Source of the DNA: Zoogloeaceae bacterium
GTDB lineage: Bacteria; Pseudomonadota; Gammaproteobacteria; Burkholderiales; Rhodocyclaceae
Direction: 5' to 3'
DNA: 33,931 nucleotides
Assembly (NCBI GenBank): GCA_031276915.1
Contig: JAISME010000129.1
Coordinates: forward strand, 1-33,931
Shown here: piece after piece, positions 24,859 to 33,800 of the stretch
Position numbering within the stretch: the stretch's first letter is position 1
How the letters are laid out: each line of letters starts with the position of its first letter
Notes under the pieces: generated by a model
The model's input: only the letters and a program-made list of their open reading frames with translations
What the model was told of the DNA's origin: nothing
The model's database searches: none
Made by a program: the position numbers and the translations under genes

Positions 24859-25680
24859 TTACAAGCGGAAATGCGCACCCAGGTACACTTTCCTGACATC
24901 TTCATTATAGACGATCTCATCCGGCGGGCCAGACGCCAGCACGCGGCCCTCGTTGAGAATCCAGGCGTGATCGCAAATGCCCAGGGTTTCCCGCACATTG
25001 TGGTCGGTAATCAGGATACCGATGTTGCGCTCTTTCAGGAAACGGATGATTTTCTGGATGTCCAGCACGGCAATGGGATCGACTCCGGCAAAAGGTTCGT
25101 CAAGCAGGATGAAACGCGGATTGGCCGCCAGGGCGCGGGCGATTTCCACCCGCCGCCGCTCACCACCGGAGAGCGCCGCTGCCAGCGTATGACGGATGTG
25201 GGTGATATGCAGTTCCTCCAACAGCTCTTCGAGCCGCGCCTCGATTGCCTGTGGCGTGAGATCCTGCAGTTCCAGCACTGCCTGGATGTTTTCCTCCACG
25301 CTGAGCTTGCGAAAAACAGAGGCTTCCTGCGGGAGGTAGGAAAGACCCAGGCGGGCGCGCCGATGGATGGGCAGACGGGTAACGCGTTTGTCATCAATGA
25401 AGATGTCGCCGCCGTCGGCGGAGACAAGTCCCACAATCATGTAGAAACAAGTGGTCTTGCCCGCGCCGTTCGGCCCGAGCAGGCCGACCACTTCACCGCT
25501 GTTTACCTGAAAGGCAACGTCGGAGACCACGACGCGATTTTTGTAGCGCTTCTTCAGGTTTTCGGCGCGCAGGCAGGATTGCGGAATTTCCACGCTTTCT
25601 GGCGCCTTGCCTTCCCGCGCGGGTATTTCCGGCAACGGATCGCCCTGTGGCGGCGCGTCATGTTCGTGCGCCGCGTTCAT
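24859..25680 (-). CDS. lptB: LPS export ABC transporter ATPase LptB
   Basis: 273 residues. It powers LPS extraction from the inner membrane with LptF and LptG. Walker A GPNGAGKT (69-76), the LptB-type [16 protein letters not shown], signature [16 protein letters not shown], Walker [14 protein letters not shown] and H-loop TDHNVRE are all present. A Pro/Glu-rich N-terminal extension of about 32 residues is not in E. coli LptB. It is probably real, because the ATG overlaps the recX stop in an ATGA junction. lptC and lptA, usually just upstream, are replaced here by recA-recX. Confidence 0.95.
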   Translation of the reverse strand: MNAAHEHDAPPQGDPLPEIPAREGKAPESVEIPQSCLRAENLKKRYKNRVVVSDVAFQVNSGEVVGLLGPNGAGKTTCFYMIVGLVSADGGDIFIDDKRVTRLPIHRRARLGLSYLPQEASVFRKLSVEENIQAVLELQDLTPQAIEARLEELLEELHITHIRHTLAAALSGGERRRVEIARALAANPRFILLDEPFAGVDPIAVLDIQKIIRFLKERNIGILITDHNVRETLGICDHAWILNEGRVLASGPPDEIVYNEDVRKVYLGAHFRL

Positions 25681-26132
25681 GCCGCGTCTTCCTCCGGATC
25701 GCGCAACGTCTGCCGGATCGCTTCCGCGGAAAACCCGCGATAACGCAGGAAATTGCGCTGCCTGGCGATTTCACCGGGCCCAGCGAGGAGCGCGCCGAAT
25801 TTCCTTTCCCGGACGGCCCGGCAATGGCGCACTTCTTCTTCCGGCCCAGGAAGCGCCGCCGCGATTGTTTCCGCCGCCACGCCGGCCTGGGCAAGCTCCT
25901 GCGCCAGGCGCAGATTTCCGTATCGGCGGGAACGCGCGCCGATACGGGTTTCCGCATACCGCGCATCGGAGAGCAGATGTTGCGCGGACAGGCTGTCCAG
26001 CAGAGTCTCCAGTTCTTCTGGCGACGGCGATCCATCCGCCGCCAGGAGGACGAGCTTTTGCCGCAGTTCATTCCGGCTGTATTCTCGCCGGGAGAGGTAT
26101 CGAAGCGCGTGCGCGCGCAATGTTTCGGACAT
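25677..26132 (-). CDS. recX: regulatory protein RecX
   Basis: 151 residues. RecX binds RecA filaments and limits their extension. Family text: [55 protein letters not shown] and a C-terminal helical repeat ending [18 protein letters not shown]. The start at 26132 follows AAAGG; a longer open frame overlaps recA and is rejected. It is 25 bp after recA and overlaps lptB by 4 bp. Confidence 0.93.
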   Translation of the reverse strand: MSETLRAHALRYLSRREYSRNELRQKLVLLAADGSPSPEELETLLDSLSAQHLLSDARYAETRIGARSRRYGNLRLAQELAQAGVAAETIAAALPGPEEEVRHCRAVRERKFGALLAGPGEIARQRNFLRYRGFSAEAIRQTLRDPEEDAA

Positions 26133-26157
26133 GTGCCTTTGCCGGTTGCCGACGGGG

Positions 26158-27195
26158 TTAAGCGTCCGCTTCCACCACACTGCCCGGTTTTCGCGCGGGT
26201 TTGACCGCGCCCCGCACAGCGTCACGGATGGCTGTTTCGATTTCCCGCGCCAGATCCGGATGCGCTTTCAGGAATTCCCGCACGTTGTCCTTGCCCTGGC
26301 CGATCTTGTTTCCCTTGTAGGCGTACCAGGCGCCGGATTTTTCGACGATCTTGTGCTCCACACCCAGCTCGACGATTTCGCCCTCGCGGGAAATTCCCTC
26401 ACCGTAGAGAATGTCGAACAGCGCTTCCTTGAAGGGTGGCGCAACCTTGTTCTTCACCACCTTGACCCGGGTTTCGTTACCGATCGTCGTATCGTTGCGC
26501 TTGATCGCGCCGATGCGGCGGATGTCCAGGCGCACCGAGGCGTAGAACTTGAGCGCGTTGCCGCCAGTCGTGGTTTCCGGGTTGCCGAACATGACGCCGA
26601 TCTTCATGCGAATCTGGTTGATGAAGATCACCAGGGTATTGGTTTTCTTGATGTTGGCGGTGAGTTTCCGGAGCGCCTGGCTCATGAGCCGCGCGTGCAG
26701 GCCCATCATCGAATCGCCCATTTCGCCTTCAATTTCCGCCTTTGGCGTAAGCGCGGCGACGGAATCGATCACGATGATATCGACCGAAGCGGAGCGCACC
26801 AGCATATCGGCGATTTCCAGCGCCTGCTCGCCGGTATCGGGCTGCGAAATCAGCAGATCGCCAACGTTGACGCCCAGTTTCTGCGCATACTGCGGATCAA
26901 GCGCGTGCTCGGCATCGATGAAAGCAGCGGTGCCGCCCAGCTTCTGCATCTCGGCCACCACCTGAAGGCAGAGAGTCGTCTTGCCGGAGGATTCCGGCCC
27001 ATAGATTTCCACCACCCGGCCACGCGGCAGGCCACCCACGCCCAAAGCCAGATCAAGACCCAGGGAACCGGTGGAAACCACCTGGATCGCCTCATCGATT
27101 TCAGCTTCGCCCATCCGCATGATGGCGCCCTTGCCGAACTGCTTCTCGATCTGGGCAAGCGCGGCCGCCAGCGCCTTGGCTCTGTTGTCATCCAT
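26158..27195 (-). CDS. recA: recombinase RecA
   Basis: 345 residues, the usual length. RecA forms ATP-dependent filaments on single-stranded DNA for strand exchange and SOS induction. Walker A GPESSGKT (66-73), [19 protein letters not shown] (Walker B and loop L1), [36 protein letters not shown] (loop L2) are all intact; the C-terminus is basic then acidic. GAGGTGA lies eight bases before the ATG at 27195. The frame stays open far upstream, antisense to the DUF2863 gene; this is GC-driven and rejected. No CTG-N10-CAG LexA box is seen in the upstream 264 bp. Confidence 0.98.
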   Translation of the reverse strand: MDDNRAKALAAALAQIEKQFGKGAIMRMGEAEIDEAIQVVSTGSLGLDLALGVGGLPRGRVVEIYGPESSGKTTLCLQVVAEMQKLGGTAAFIDAEHALDPQYAQKLGVNVGDLLISQPDTGEQALEIADMLVRSASVDIIVIDSVAALTPKAEIEGEMGDSMMGLHARLMSQALRKLTANIKKTNTLVIFINQIRMKIGVMFGNPETTTGGNALKFYASVRLDIRRIGAIKRNDTTIGNETRVKVVKNKVAPPFKEALFDILYGEGISREGEIVELGVEHKIVEKSGAWYAYKGNKIGQGKDNVREFLKAHPDLAREIETAIRDAVRGAVKPARKPGSVVEADA

Positions 27196-27215
27196 GTGTG
27201 TCGTCACCTCGAAAG

Positions 27216-27237
27216 TTGCGGAGCGCATGCGCCGCAA
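27216..27237. promoter_or_regulatory. inverted repeat in the recA leader
   Basis: The self-complementary core GCGCATGCGC (27223-27232) is flanked by TTGCG and CGCAA, making a 22-bp near-perfect inverted repeat with two extra bases on one side. It lies 21-42 bp upstream of the recA start. It could be an operator or a hairpin in the recA mRNA. Confidence 0.4.
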
Positions 27238-27273
27238 ATGGAAAAATTTGCCTGTCGCATACGCGGGGCGGAC

Positions 27274-27279
27274 AGTATA
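27274..27279 (-). promoter_or_regulatory. possible -10 box for recA
   Basis: TATACT on the minus strand, 79 bp before the recA ATG, matches five of six -10 bases. I see no convincing -35 hexamer. Confidence 0.3.
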
Positions 27280-27459
27280 GCGCAAATCATCCGTGGCCCT
27301 GGCCCGATCGATCCGTCCGCCGCATCCCGTCGCCCGGGGCCAAAGCGGGAAACCCGTTTCACACCTACGCGTTCCGATGCCGCGTGATCTTGCCGTCCTG
27401 GCTCCTGCGCATGGGGGAGACGGCGTAGAATACGCGCTTTTGCGAAAAGAGCATCGACC

Positions 27460-28635
27460 ATGAAGCGTTCCCGTTTCGGCGCGCGCGACCGGCTTTCCCG
27501 GGACGCGTCCGAGCTCCAGCGGCTTTCCATCGGACTTTCGGAGTCCGGTTCGCGCCTTGAAGACCAGTTCTGGGAAAACGCCCTCGCTGGTCTCGTAGAC
27601 GGTCTCTTGCGCTCTGGCGCCGAGGACGACCTCACCGTCGCGATGGACCGGCTTTACGAATCCCACCCCCAGGCGCACGATGAACTCGTCGGCATGGTGG
27701 AATCCCGCGCGGAATTCTGCCGCCTGGAATCCGGCGGACGGGATTGGAACGCACAACTTTTCGCCGCTCCCGTTCTTGCCTGGTCGCGCTACGCCATTCC
27801 CGCCTGCCATCTGGGAGAAGCCAGTCTCGGCATCTTCAAGGTCCAGTTGGGCGCGCACGTATTCGCCGCGGGCGTAAAACTGGCATTGGTGGATTACCTG
27901 TTCGGTCCCGACCAGTTGCCGCGCGGTTTCTGTGATGTCCGGGATCTGGCAGAGCGGTTGGGCAAACAGGCGTTGGCTGGCAGGGACCTGGCGCTGGATG
28001 CGGAAAATCTGCCGGAAACCAACCGTTTCCTGTCCGATGTCCGCTACCTGATCGGCGTCGCGCTCGTGCCGGAAGGCGCGCCCATTTTTCGCTGGAACGA
28101 GCCGGACGGCAGCCACGACAACGCGCTCGTCGCCTGGGTCAAGCAGGGCAGTCCCGGCCTCGCGCCGCTCTTTACCGGCTGCGCCTACCAGCCACTCCTG
28201 CCGAACGCCTACCACCACGCCTGTCGCCAGGGCGACCTGGATTCGCGCCCTTACGCCATCAAGGCTTCGGTGGCATTCCTGCAAACCACGCTGGGATTGT
28301 TGCCGGAGGAATTGCGCGCGGTCATCGCGCCCTGCTATGACCAGCACCTCGAGGAATACCGCGTCGGCCTCGCGCCGCGCGACCGCGACAACCAGGTCTA
28401 TCATGGTGTCGTCTGGGCGCTTTTGGGGGCAGAGGACGAACATACGGATGTGTCCGGCCAGATTGACGCCATTCTGCGCGAATGTGGACTGAAAGACATC
28501 GTCAACCTCGACCATAACATGCCGATGGAATTCTGCGACGACTGTGGCGCGCCGCTTTTCCCCACCGCCGAAAGCGAGCTCGTGCACGCCGAAATGCCCG
28601 GACAAGCCGACGCGATGCCACAGACACTGCATTGA
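27460..28635 (+). CDS. DUF2863 family protein
   Basis: 391 residues. It resembles DUF2863, a family I associate with betaproteobacteria and without known function. The N-terminus is basic ([12 protein letters not shown]), followed by [14 protein letters not shown]. The C-terminus contains a possible half zinc site, [11 protein letters not shown] (CxxC). No signal peptide or helix is obvious, so it is probably cytoplasmic. It is divergent from recA and convergent with the btuD-like gene (12 bp apart). A TAGAAT at 27426-27431 may be its -10 box. Confidence 0.75.
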   Translation: MKRSRFGARDRLSRDASELQRLSIGLSESGSRLEDQFWENALAGLVDGLLRSGAEDDLTVAMDRLYESHPQAHDELVGMVESRAEFCRLESGGRDWNAQLFAAPVLAWSRYAIPACHLGEASLGIFKVQLGAHVFAAGVKLALVDYLFGPDQLPRGFCDVRDLAERLGKQALAGRDLALDAENLPETNRFLSDVRYLIGVALVPEGAPIFRWNEPDGSHDNALVAWVKQGSPGLAPLFTGCAYQPLLPNAYHHACRQGDLDSRPYAIKASVAFLQTTLGLLPEELRAVIAPCYDQHLEEYRVGLAPRDRDNQVYHGVVWALLGAEDEHTDVSGQIDAILRECGLKDIVNLDHNMPMEFCDDCGAPLFPTAESELVHAEMPGQADAMPQTLH

Positions 28636-28647
28636 CAAGCGGGAAAA

Positions 28648-29427
28648 TCATGCCGGAATGAAAGCGACGCACCCTTCTGTCTCCGCGCGCAGGAGCGGAT
28701 GGCCGTAAAGCCGCGAGAGATTTTCCGGCGTGAGGAGCGCCTTGGCGGGACCCAGGGAGACCTCGCCGCCATCGTAAAGCAACAGGACCCGCCCGGCGTG
28801 GCGAAGCGCCAGGCCAGGATCGTGCAGGACGATGATGAGCGCGGCGCCCGCTTCGGCGCGACGGGCGAAAATCTTCAGCATGGCAATCTGGTGGTTCAGG
28901 TCCAGATGGGTGAGCGGCTCGTCGAGGAACATCAGGGGTGTTTCCTGGGCAAGCAGGGCGGCGATGGCAAGGCGCTGACGCTCGCCACCGGAAAGCGTTT
29001 GCACGGCGCGCTCCTCGAAACCGGCAAGACCTGCGTCGGCAAGGGCGGCACGGGCGACGCGGACATCCTTGTCGCCTTCCCATTGCCAACGGGAAAGGTG
29101 CGGGTGGCGTCCGGAGAGCGCGATTTCCAGCGCGGTGACGGGAAAAGGGTCCTCCTGCCGCTGCCCGAGCCAGCCGCGCAGCAGGGCGGCGGTCCTGGCG
29201 CCATGCTCGGCATAATGCTTGCCGGCAAGCAGGATTTCTCCCGTCTGCGGTGGACGCAAACCGGCCAGGGTGGCCAGCAGGGTGGATTTGCCAATGCCGT
29301 TTCGTCCCAGGATCGCCAGGATCTCGCCAGGCATGAGGGAAAACTGGAGCGCGCGGCAGATCGCGCGCGCGCCGACGCCAACTGTCAGGCCATGGACGGC
29401 AAACAGGGGAGACGCGGCGGCGTTCAT
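28648..29427 (-). CDS. BtuD-like ABC transporter ATPase (cobalamin/iron-chelate type)
   Basis: 259 residues. Walker A GRNGIGKS (41-48), Q-loop in GWLGQRQED, signature TLSGGERQRLAIAALLAQ, Walker B LMFLDEPLTHLDL and H-loop IIVLHDPG are present. The family serves BtuCD and FecBCD-type importers. Its start overlaps the permease stop by 4 bp, and an adenosyltransferase precedes both, so cobalamin is the favoured substrate. Iron-siderophore import remains possible. No periplasmic binding protein is seen nearby. Confidence 0.87.
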   Translation of the reverse strand: MNAAASPLFAVHGLTVGVGARAICRALQFSLMPGEILAILGRNGIGKSTLLATLAGLRPPQTGEILLAGKHYAEHGARTAALLRGWLGQRQEDPFPVTALEIALSGRHPHLSRWQWEGDKDVRVARAALADAGLAGFEERAVQTLSGGERQRLAIAALLAQETPLMFLDEPLTHLDLNHQIAMLKIFARRAEAGAALIIVLHDPGLALRHAGRVLLLYDGGEVSLGPAKALLTPENLSRLYGHPLLRAETEGCVAFIPA

Positions 29428-30443
29428 CGCGGCGGTCTGCCAGCGCGGGCGAGCAGGAACAAAAAGAGTGGCGCGCCGATCAGGGCGGTGAGGACACCAA
29501 CAGGCAGTTGCTCCGGCGCGATCAGGGTGCGCGAAAGCGTATCGGCGGCCATCAGGAGCGCGCCGCCGAGGAGCGCGGAAGCCGGCAGCAGCAGGCGCAT
29601 GTCGCTGCCGGCCAGGAGACGTGTCAGGTGTGGCACGATGAGGCCGATGAAGCCAATGGAACCGGCGGAAACCACGGCAGCGGCAGTGGCGAACGCGGCG
29701 ACGAGATAGACGAGGCCGCGCAACCGGCCCACGCGCACGCCCAGCGTCCGCGCCGTTTCGGCGCTTCTCGCGAGCAGGTTCAATTCCCGCGCAAAGGGAA
29801 GCGACAGCAGAAGCGCCACGCCAAGCGCGACAAGGCCAACCCAGGGCGAGGCGGTCTGCGAGAGATCGCCCATCAACCAGAACAGCATGCCACGCAGCCG
29901 GGCTTCCGGCGCGATGGAGAGAAGCAGCGTCACCACTGCGCCACAACCGGAGGCGACGATGACACCGGTCAGCAGCAGCCGGGCCTGTGTCCAGCTATTG
30001 TCTCCGCGGGCAAGACCGAACACCAGGAACAGCGCCCCCAACGCGCCCAGGAAGGCACAGGAATCCAGCATCAGGCCGGAAAAGCCAAAGAGGATCGCCA
30101 GCAGCGCCCCAATGCCCGCGCCGCCGGAAACGCCAAGCACGTAAGGATCGGCAAGCGGGTTCTTGAGGAGCGTTTGCATGAGCGCCCCGGCAAGCGCCAA
30201 CAGGCCGCCGCAGGCAAATCCCGCCAGTGCGCGCGGCAGGCGCAATCCAAGCACGACCTCGGCGGCAAGCGAGGGTTTTCCACGCAGGATGGCGGCGAAG
30301 TCCCTGACCCCCACTTCCAGGGAACCGACAGCCAGCGCCACCGCGAGACTCGCGAGCGCCAGCAGCGCAAGGCAGAACAACAGCGCCAGCGCACGGCGCG
30401 GGCGAAAAACGCGGGAATTTTCAGTTGCGAGCGCCACTGCCAT
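29424..30443 (-). CDS. BtuC/FecCD-type ABC transporter permease
   Basis: 339 residues, about ten membrane helices. Family motifs: LGLRLPRALAGFACGGLLAL, GALMQTLLKNPLADPYVLGV, GVSGGAGIGA, the coupling-helix region LARSAETARTLGVRVGRL and SAGSIGFIGLIVPHLTRLL. It imports vitamin B12 or iron chelates with the overlapping ATPase. The start at 30443 overlaps the adenosyltransferase stop by 23 bp; the ribosome site is weak and nearby alternatives cannot be excluded. Confidence 0.88.
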   Translation of the reverse strand: MAVALATENSRVFRPRRALALLFCLALLALASLAVALAVGSLEVGVRDFAAILRGKPSLAAEVVLGLRLPRALAGFACGGLLALAGALMQTLLKNPLADPYVLGVSGGAGIGALLAILFGFSGLMLDSCAFLGALGALFLVFGLARGDNSWTQARLLLTGVIVASGCGAVVTLLLSIAPEARLRGMLFWLMGDLSQTASPWVGLVALGVALLLSLPFARELNLLARSAETARTLGVRVGRLRGLVYLVAAFATAAAVVSAGSIGFIGLIVPHLTRLLAGSDMRLLLPASALLGGALLMAADTLSRTLIAPEQLPVGVLTALIGAPLFLFLLARAGRPPR

Positions 30444-30972
30444 AACGATAGCTTTTGCTGATGAACACAGGTTCCCGGACACCGCGCCGCAGGTTGATGA
30501 CAACGGTGAGCACAAAACAGAAATTGCACACGAGATTCAGAAAGCGCGGCAATTCCACCGGGATGGCGCGGCCTTCCGCCTCCACGCGCACCAGCGCGCG
30601 AATGGCCTTCTTGGCGATTGAACGCGCCAAATGCAATTGCGGGACAGGCTCCACGCCACGCGGCAGAACAAAATTTCCCAGCCGTTCGCCAGCCTCCTCC
30701 CGGTACCGGGCATAACGTTCGTGAATCCAGGCAAGGTCGGCCTCCTCGATGGCCATTTTGCCCCGAATGGATCCGTTGGCGTGAAACGCCAGCGGTTGCA
30801 GACACTCCAGGTCCGCGGCGATGTCCGCCAGGCTTTCGCCAGACGGCAGCAGGGAACACGCCATGCCGATGTGGGTGGCAAGCTCATCCGTCAGGACCTC
30901 ATAATCGGTCAGCCAGGAAGGATCATAGATGTAGGAATAACAGAGTTCGGCGCGGTTTTTTCCGGGTTTCAT
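30421..30972 (-). CDS. PduO-type cob(I)alamin adenosyltransferase-like protein
   Basis: 183 residues, helical. The C-terminal half matches the PduO family: IHERYARYREEAGERLGNFV, LPRGVEPVPQLHLARSIAKK and AIRALVRVE resemble the ATP-binding helix region. The mid-part VLTDELATHIGMACSLLP fits the conserved DEL..IG segment. The usual N-terminal TRTGDDGTTGL loop that holds ATP is replaced by KNRAELCYSYIYDPSW, so it is a divergent member and may not be fully active. It heads a three-gene run with the BtuC- and BtuD-like genes. GAGGA lies seven bases before the ATG. Its probable role is supplying adenosylcobalamin, for example to methylmalonyl-CoA mutase. Confidence 0.7.
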   Translation of the reverse strand: MKPGKNRAELCYSYIYDPSWLTDYEVLTDELATHIGMACSLLPSGESLADIAADLECLQPLAFHANGSIRGKMAIEEADLAWIHERYARYREEAGERLGNFVLPRGVEPVPQLHLARSIAKKAIRALVRVEAEGRAIPVELPRFLNLVCNFCFVLTVVINLRRGVREPVFISKSYRYGSGARN

Positions 30973-31253
30973 GCGAGGTTCCTCGAATCATTCATTGGGA
31001 AACAGCCTGACGTTCCACACGCCATCCGATCAAGCACACAGGGGTTGAAAAAGAACGGACGAAATGGAAGCCCTGGGCAACGCAAGGCGACTCGCCAGCC
31101 AACCAGAGAAAAGGCAGCGGAATCCCGTGTTTTCCGCCCTGGCCCGTTTGTCGCCACACGGAGGTAATGATCTGCTGTTTTCCAGCATGCCTGCTTCTTC
31201 AATACGGCCTGCGCAAAGATTGCAACCGATGGAAATGTGGGAAAGAAGAAAGT
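30973..31253. other. gap between rnpB and the cobalamin genes, no gene seen
   Basis: 281 bp with no credible coding region. The inverted repeat CGAGGTTCCTCG (30974-30985) covers the Shine-Dalgarno of the adenosyltransferase gene. I looked for a cobalamin riboswitch (a B12-box on the minus strand) and did not find one. Confidence 0.5.
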
Positions 31254-31647
31254 GGGAGCCGGTCGATAAGCCGGGTTCTGTAAGGAATCGAGATTCCCTG
31301 GCAGCCATTCCTCTAGGCCACGCATTGCTGCGTGGCTCAAGCGACCTACCCGGAAGCGGCGCGGGCCACACCTGTCGCTTCCCTATTTGGTCTTGCTCCG
31401 GATGGGGCTTGCCATGCCGGTCCTGTCACCAGTCCCGCGGTGGGCTCTTACCCCGCCGTTTCACCCTTGCCTGATCTCCAAAAAGACCGGAGCCATCGGC
31501 GGTTTGTTCTCTGTTGCGCTTTCCGTCGCCTTGGGCCTTTCGGGAAGACCTGTAGCGCCCGGCTGTTAGCCGGCATCCTGCCCTGTGGAGCCCGGACTTT
31601 CCTCTCCCGGTCACGTGGAACCGGCAGCGGCTGCCTGACCAACTCCC
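31254..31647 (-). ncRNA. rnpB: RNase P RNA, bacterial type A
   Basis: About 394 nt. The catalytic RNA of RNase P trims the 5' leader of tRNAs. The ends pair perfectly as helix P1: GGGAGTTGGTC (31647-31637) with GACCGGCTCCC (31264-31254). The universal P4 strand appears as GAGGAAAGTCCGGGCT (31604-31589), and the 3' part has ACAGAACCCGGCTTATC. The order of conserved blocks, including GACCAAATAGGGAAG, follows the E. coli M1 type. A TATAAT lies seven bases before the first base. The gene has its own promoter and no partner. Confidence 0.96.
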
Positions 31648-31654
31648 GCGCCGG

Positions 31655-31660
31655 ATTATA
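31655..31660 (-). promoter_or_regulatory. -10 box of the rnpB promoter
   Basis: A perfect TATAAT on the minus strand ends eight bases before the P1 helix, placing the start exactly at the RNA 5' end. No clear -35 hexamer is seen at 16-18 bp. Confidence 0.65.
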
Positions 31661-32001
31661 CCTGCTCCTGGTTCCAATCCGGAGACACTATGAACGGAAC
31701 CACACGGATACTGCATGGTGGCGGCTGCCAGTGACCGCCGGCGCATGCAACCCAGATGGACCATGATCGGCGCTTCGTTGTTCGCCCCGAACTGGACAGT
31801 TGCCGGATTCGCAAGCGACATGCCCCGCGGAACTTCTCCGCCTTCCCGCAAGTTCGCGCTTGGCGCCTTGATGTCGGGATGGCGCCTGTCCCAAACGCAG
31901 CATTCGCTCCCGGCAAAAAACCGCCGACCGTACCCCGTAATATCGCACATCCTTGTTCGGTATCCTCCAAGAAAGGGGAAATGCGTTTGCCCTGTCGGAT
32001 T
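31661..32001. other. 341-bp region without a supported gene
   Basis: Open frames of about 95-100 codons exist on both strands. The minus-strand one contains SLANPATVQFGANNEAPIMV and looks protein-like, but it has no good start site and runs into rnpB. I cannot assign anything here. A conserved intergenic element or a gene remnant is possible. Confidence 0.4.
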
Positions 32002-32030
32002 TTGACATCGCATGCCTGTATGTTTAGAAT
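32002..32030 (+). promoter_or_regulatory. strong sigma-70 promoter of the secreted-protein pair
   Basis: A perfect TTGACA (32002-32007), 17-bp spacer and TAGAAT (32025-32030, five of six). It is the best sigma-70 promoter in the window. The predicted start is near 32037, leaving an 80-nt leader before the first gene. Confidence 0.8.
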
Positions 32031-32117
32031 TCGCCACGCTTCAGGGCAAGCGTCCTGACCTCTTGGTCCGCCGTCCTGTTTTCAGTGAAATTTTTTACTC
32101 AAGATGAGGAAAATAAA

Positions 32118-32681
32118 ATGGCAGCAAAGAAATATGCTTTATTTGTTTTGTCCCTGTTTTTATTGCCTCTGGCCGGACACACTCAAGACAAGATCGATGG
32201 CGTGACTCCAGGCCAGACACAGGAAATCGCGCCTGAATCCGAAAAGCGGGATGTGGAAACATACACAAAACTGATTGAGGCGCAAAATCGGGAATTGTTG
32301 CAGAAAACACAAGAGATGACGGCGCTCTCGGAAGATCCCGACCGGGACGACCTCCCGAAGGTAAAGAAACTGAGCAGCGAAATATACGCGCTCACGGAAG
32401 AGATTGCAAAATTACAGATTGGGCAGCATGAAAGTCTGCTGGCAGCGCCGGAGCTTACGGAATCCCGGCGTCTCGCACTTCAGGAAAACCAGTCCATCCT
32501 GCAGGAAAGTATCCAGCTCATCCAGCAGGTCAAGCCTCTCACCGATGAACTCTTTGCGGAATCCGAGAAAACATCGCCCGATATCAAGAAAATAGAAGAC
32601 TTGCAGAAGAAAATGTTCCCCTTGGCCAACAGGTTGCAGGAAGTCGGCCTGAAGGTACAGCACAACCTGATGGTGCCGTGA
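32118..32681 (+). CDS. small exported helical protein, paralogue 1 (lipobox cysteine lost)
   Basis: 187 residues, no recognised domain. The N-terminus is a signal peptide (MAAKKYALFVLSLFLLPLAG), followed by HTQDK. Residues 40-187 are polar, helical and heptad-like (EAQNRELLQKTQEM, LSSEIYALTEEIAKL, LQESIQLIQQVKPL), ending GLKVQHNLMVP. Paralogue 2 has LVGC at the lipobox; here the equivalent reads LAGH, so the protein is probably a free periplasmic or secreted form cleaved near residue 23. ATG 32118 has GAGGA seven bases upstream; a GTG at 32085 lacks one. Base composition is AT-richer than the neighbours, which may indicate transfer. Confidence 0.75.
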   Translation: MAAKKYALFVLSLFLLPLAGHTQDKIDGVTPGQTQEIAPESEKRDVETYTKLIEAQNRELLQKTQEMTALSEDPDRDDLPKVKKLSSEIYALTEEIAKLQIGQHESLLAAPELTESRRLALQENQSILQESIQLIQQVKPLTDELFAESEKTSPDIKKIEDLQKKMFPLANRLQEVGLKVQHNLMVP

Positions 32682-32731
32682 ATGTCGACGCAAGGCAGCG
32701 CGTGCCAATCCTGTCGTCCGCCAGCCCCCCT

Positions 32732-32747
32732 TCCCGCCTGGGCGGGA
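32732..32747. repeat. short perfect hairpin between the paired genes
   Basis: TCCCGCC (32732-32738) pairs with GGCGGGA (32741-32747) around two bases. No T-run follows, so termination is unlikely. It may moderate read-through or protect the mRNA end of the first gene. Confidence 0.35.
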
Positions 32748-32830
32748 TGGTGGATTCTGGCTTGTTTGGCTGATCCAGGATTTCCCTGGCAGCAAGCTGA
32801 ACCGGGTTTTGGCAAGCAAGGAAAGTTAAA

Positions 32831-33406
32831 ATGACAGCAAGAAGATATAGATATACCCTGTTCGTCCTGTCCCTGTGCTCATTGTTTCTGGTCGGATGCG
32901 ATGAGGACGACAGCGCGGCGACGGCGAATTCAGGCCAGATACAGGAAATCGCTTCCGAATACGAAAACCTGGACGCGGAAACATATGGAAAAATGATGGA
33001 GGCACAGAACCAGAAGTTGATGCAGAAAATGCAGGAAATGATGACGCGCCAGAAAGAACCTGAACCACGAGATGAAGTCCGGGCAGTAAAGAAAATAAGC
33101 GACGAAATATATGCGATCTCGGAAGACATTGCAAAATTGCAGCTTGAACAGCATAAAAACATGCTTGCAACGCCAGGGCTTACGGAGTCACGTCGCCGCG
33201 CGCTTCAGGAAAATCTTTCCCTTTTGCGGGAAAGCATCCAACACATTCAGACAATCCGCCCCCTCCTCAATGCGCTCTATGCAGAAACCGAAAAAACGAC
33301 GCCTGATCTCGAGACAATGGAAGATTTGCAGAAAAAAATAAGCTCCCTGAGCAACAAACCAATGGAGATTGGCCTGAAGGTTCAAAGCAACCTGATGATA
33401 CCGTGA
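32831..33406 (+). CDS. small helical lipoprotein, paralogue 2
   Basis: 191 residues, no recognised domain. A lipoprotein signal peptide ends in LFLVGC, with lipidated Cys 23. Asp at the next position would favour inner-membrane retention by the enteric Lol rule (established for E. coli; inference here). The rest aligns along its length with paralogue 1: IQEIASEYENLDAETYGKMM, ISDEIYAISEDIAKLQLEQH, LTESRRRALQENLSLLRESI, ending GLKVQSNLMIP. AAGGAAA precedes the ATG. About 50 bp of sequence after the stop is also shared with paralogue 1, so the duplication included flanking DNA. Function is unknown. Confidence 0.78.
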   Translation: MTARRYRYTLFVLSLCSLFLVGCDEDDSAATANSGQIQEIASEYENLDAETYGKMMEAQNQKLMQKMQEMMTRQKEPEPRDEVRAVKKISDEIYAISEDIAKLQLEQHKNMLATPGLTESRRRALQENLSLLRESIQHIQTIRPLLNALYAETEKTTPDLETMEDLQKKISSLSNKPMEIGLKVQSNLMIP

Positions 33407-33800
33407 ATGTCAATGCGGAACGGCGCGCGCAATTGTCGTCCGCTGGATTAACCATAATTCCCGTTTAACAAGGGAATGGCGAAGTTTGACTTGTTGGAAT
33501 TCCTTTAGGGAGCCCCTGATCAGCAGCGATTTCGATTGCGCACCACCGAGCCGAGATTTTCAACTGACGATGTGCTGAAAGGCTTGCCGGTGAAACACAG
33601 TTTGCCGCGCCAGTTCCATCGCGGCGCGTCGCATGGCAACCCATGGAACGCGCAAGTCCGGTTTTTGGCTTTTACCAGTTCCTGTTAGGGCACTATCACC
33701 CTCCTGAAAACTTTTTTTGCCCACATCTTCTCCACATCAAACCTTTTCCACATCAAATCAGCGGCAGCTTTTCTGCTTTCCACTCTTACTCCCCCCTCCC
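33407..33800. other. 394-bp gap without a gene; duplicated flank and short repeats
   Basis: The first 50 bp repeat the sequence after the upstream paralogue (TGAATGTC, then TGTCGTCCGC). ATTCCC (33457-33462) and GGGAAT (33472-33477) form a small hairpin without a T-run. TCCACATCAAA occurs twice, 16 bp apart (33731-33741 and 33747-33757). A plus-strand frame of 84 codons from 33643 is antisense to the mutase end and is rejected. Confidence 0.5.

Noticed and set aside
27196-28638. Large N-terminal extension of recA (about 480 codons)
   Set aside because: RecA is complete from 27195 with a good ribosome site; the extension is antisense to the DUF2863 gene.
30973-31253. Cobalamin riboswitch upstream of the adenosyltransferase gene
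   Set aside because: No B12-box or the conserved core text on the minus strand; only a small inverted repeat over the ribosome site.
33490-33600. Insertion-sequence end (AGGGAGCCCCTGATCAG region)
   Set aside because: It superficially resembles IS termini, but no matching inverted end, target duplication or transposase text was found.
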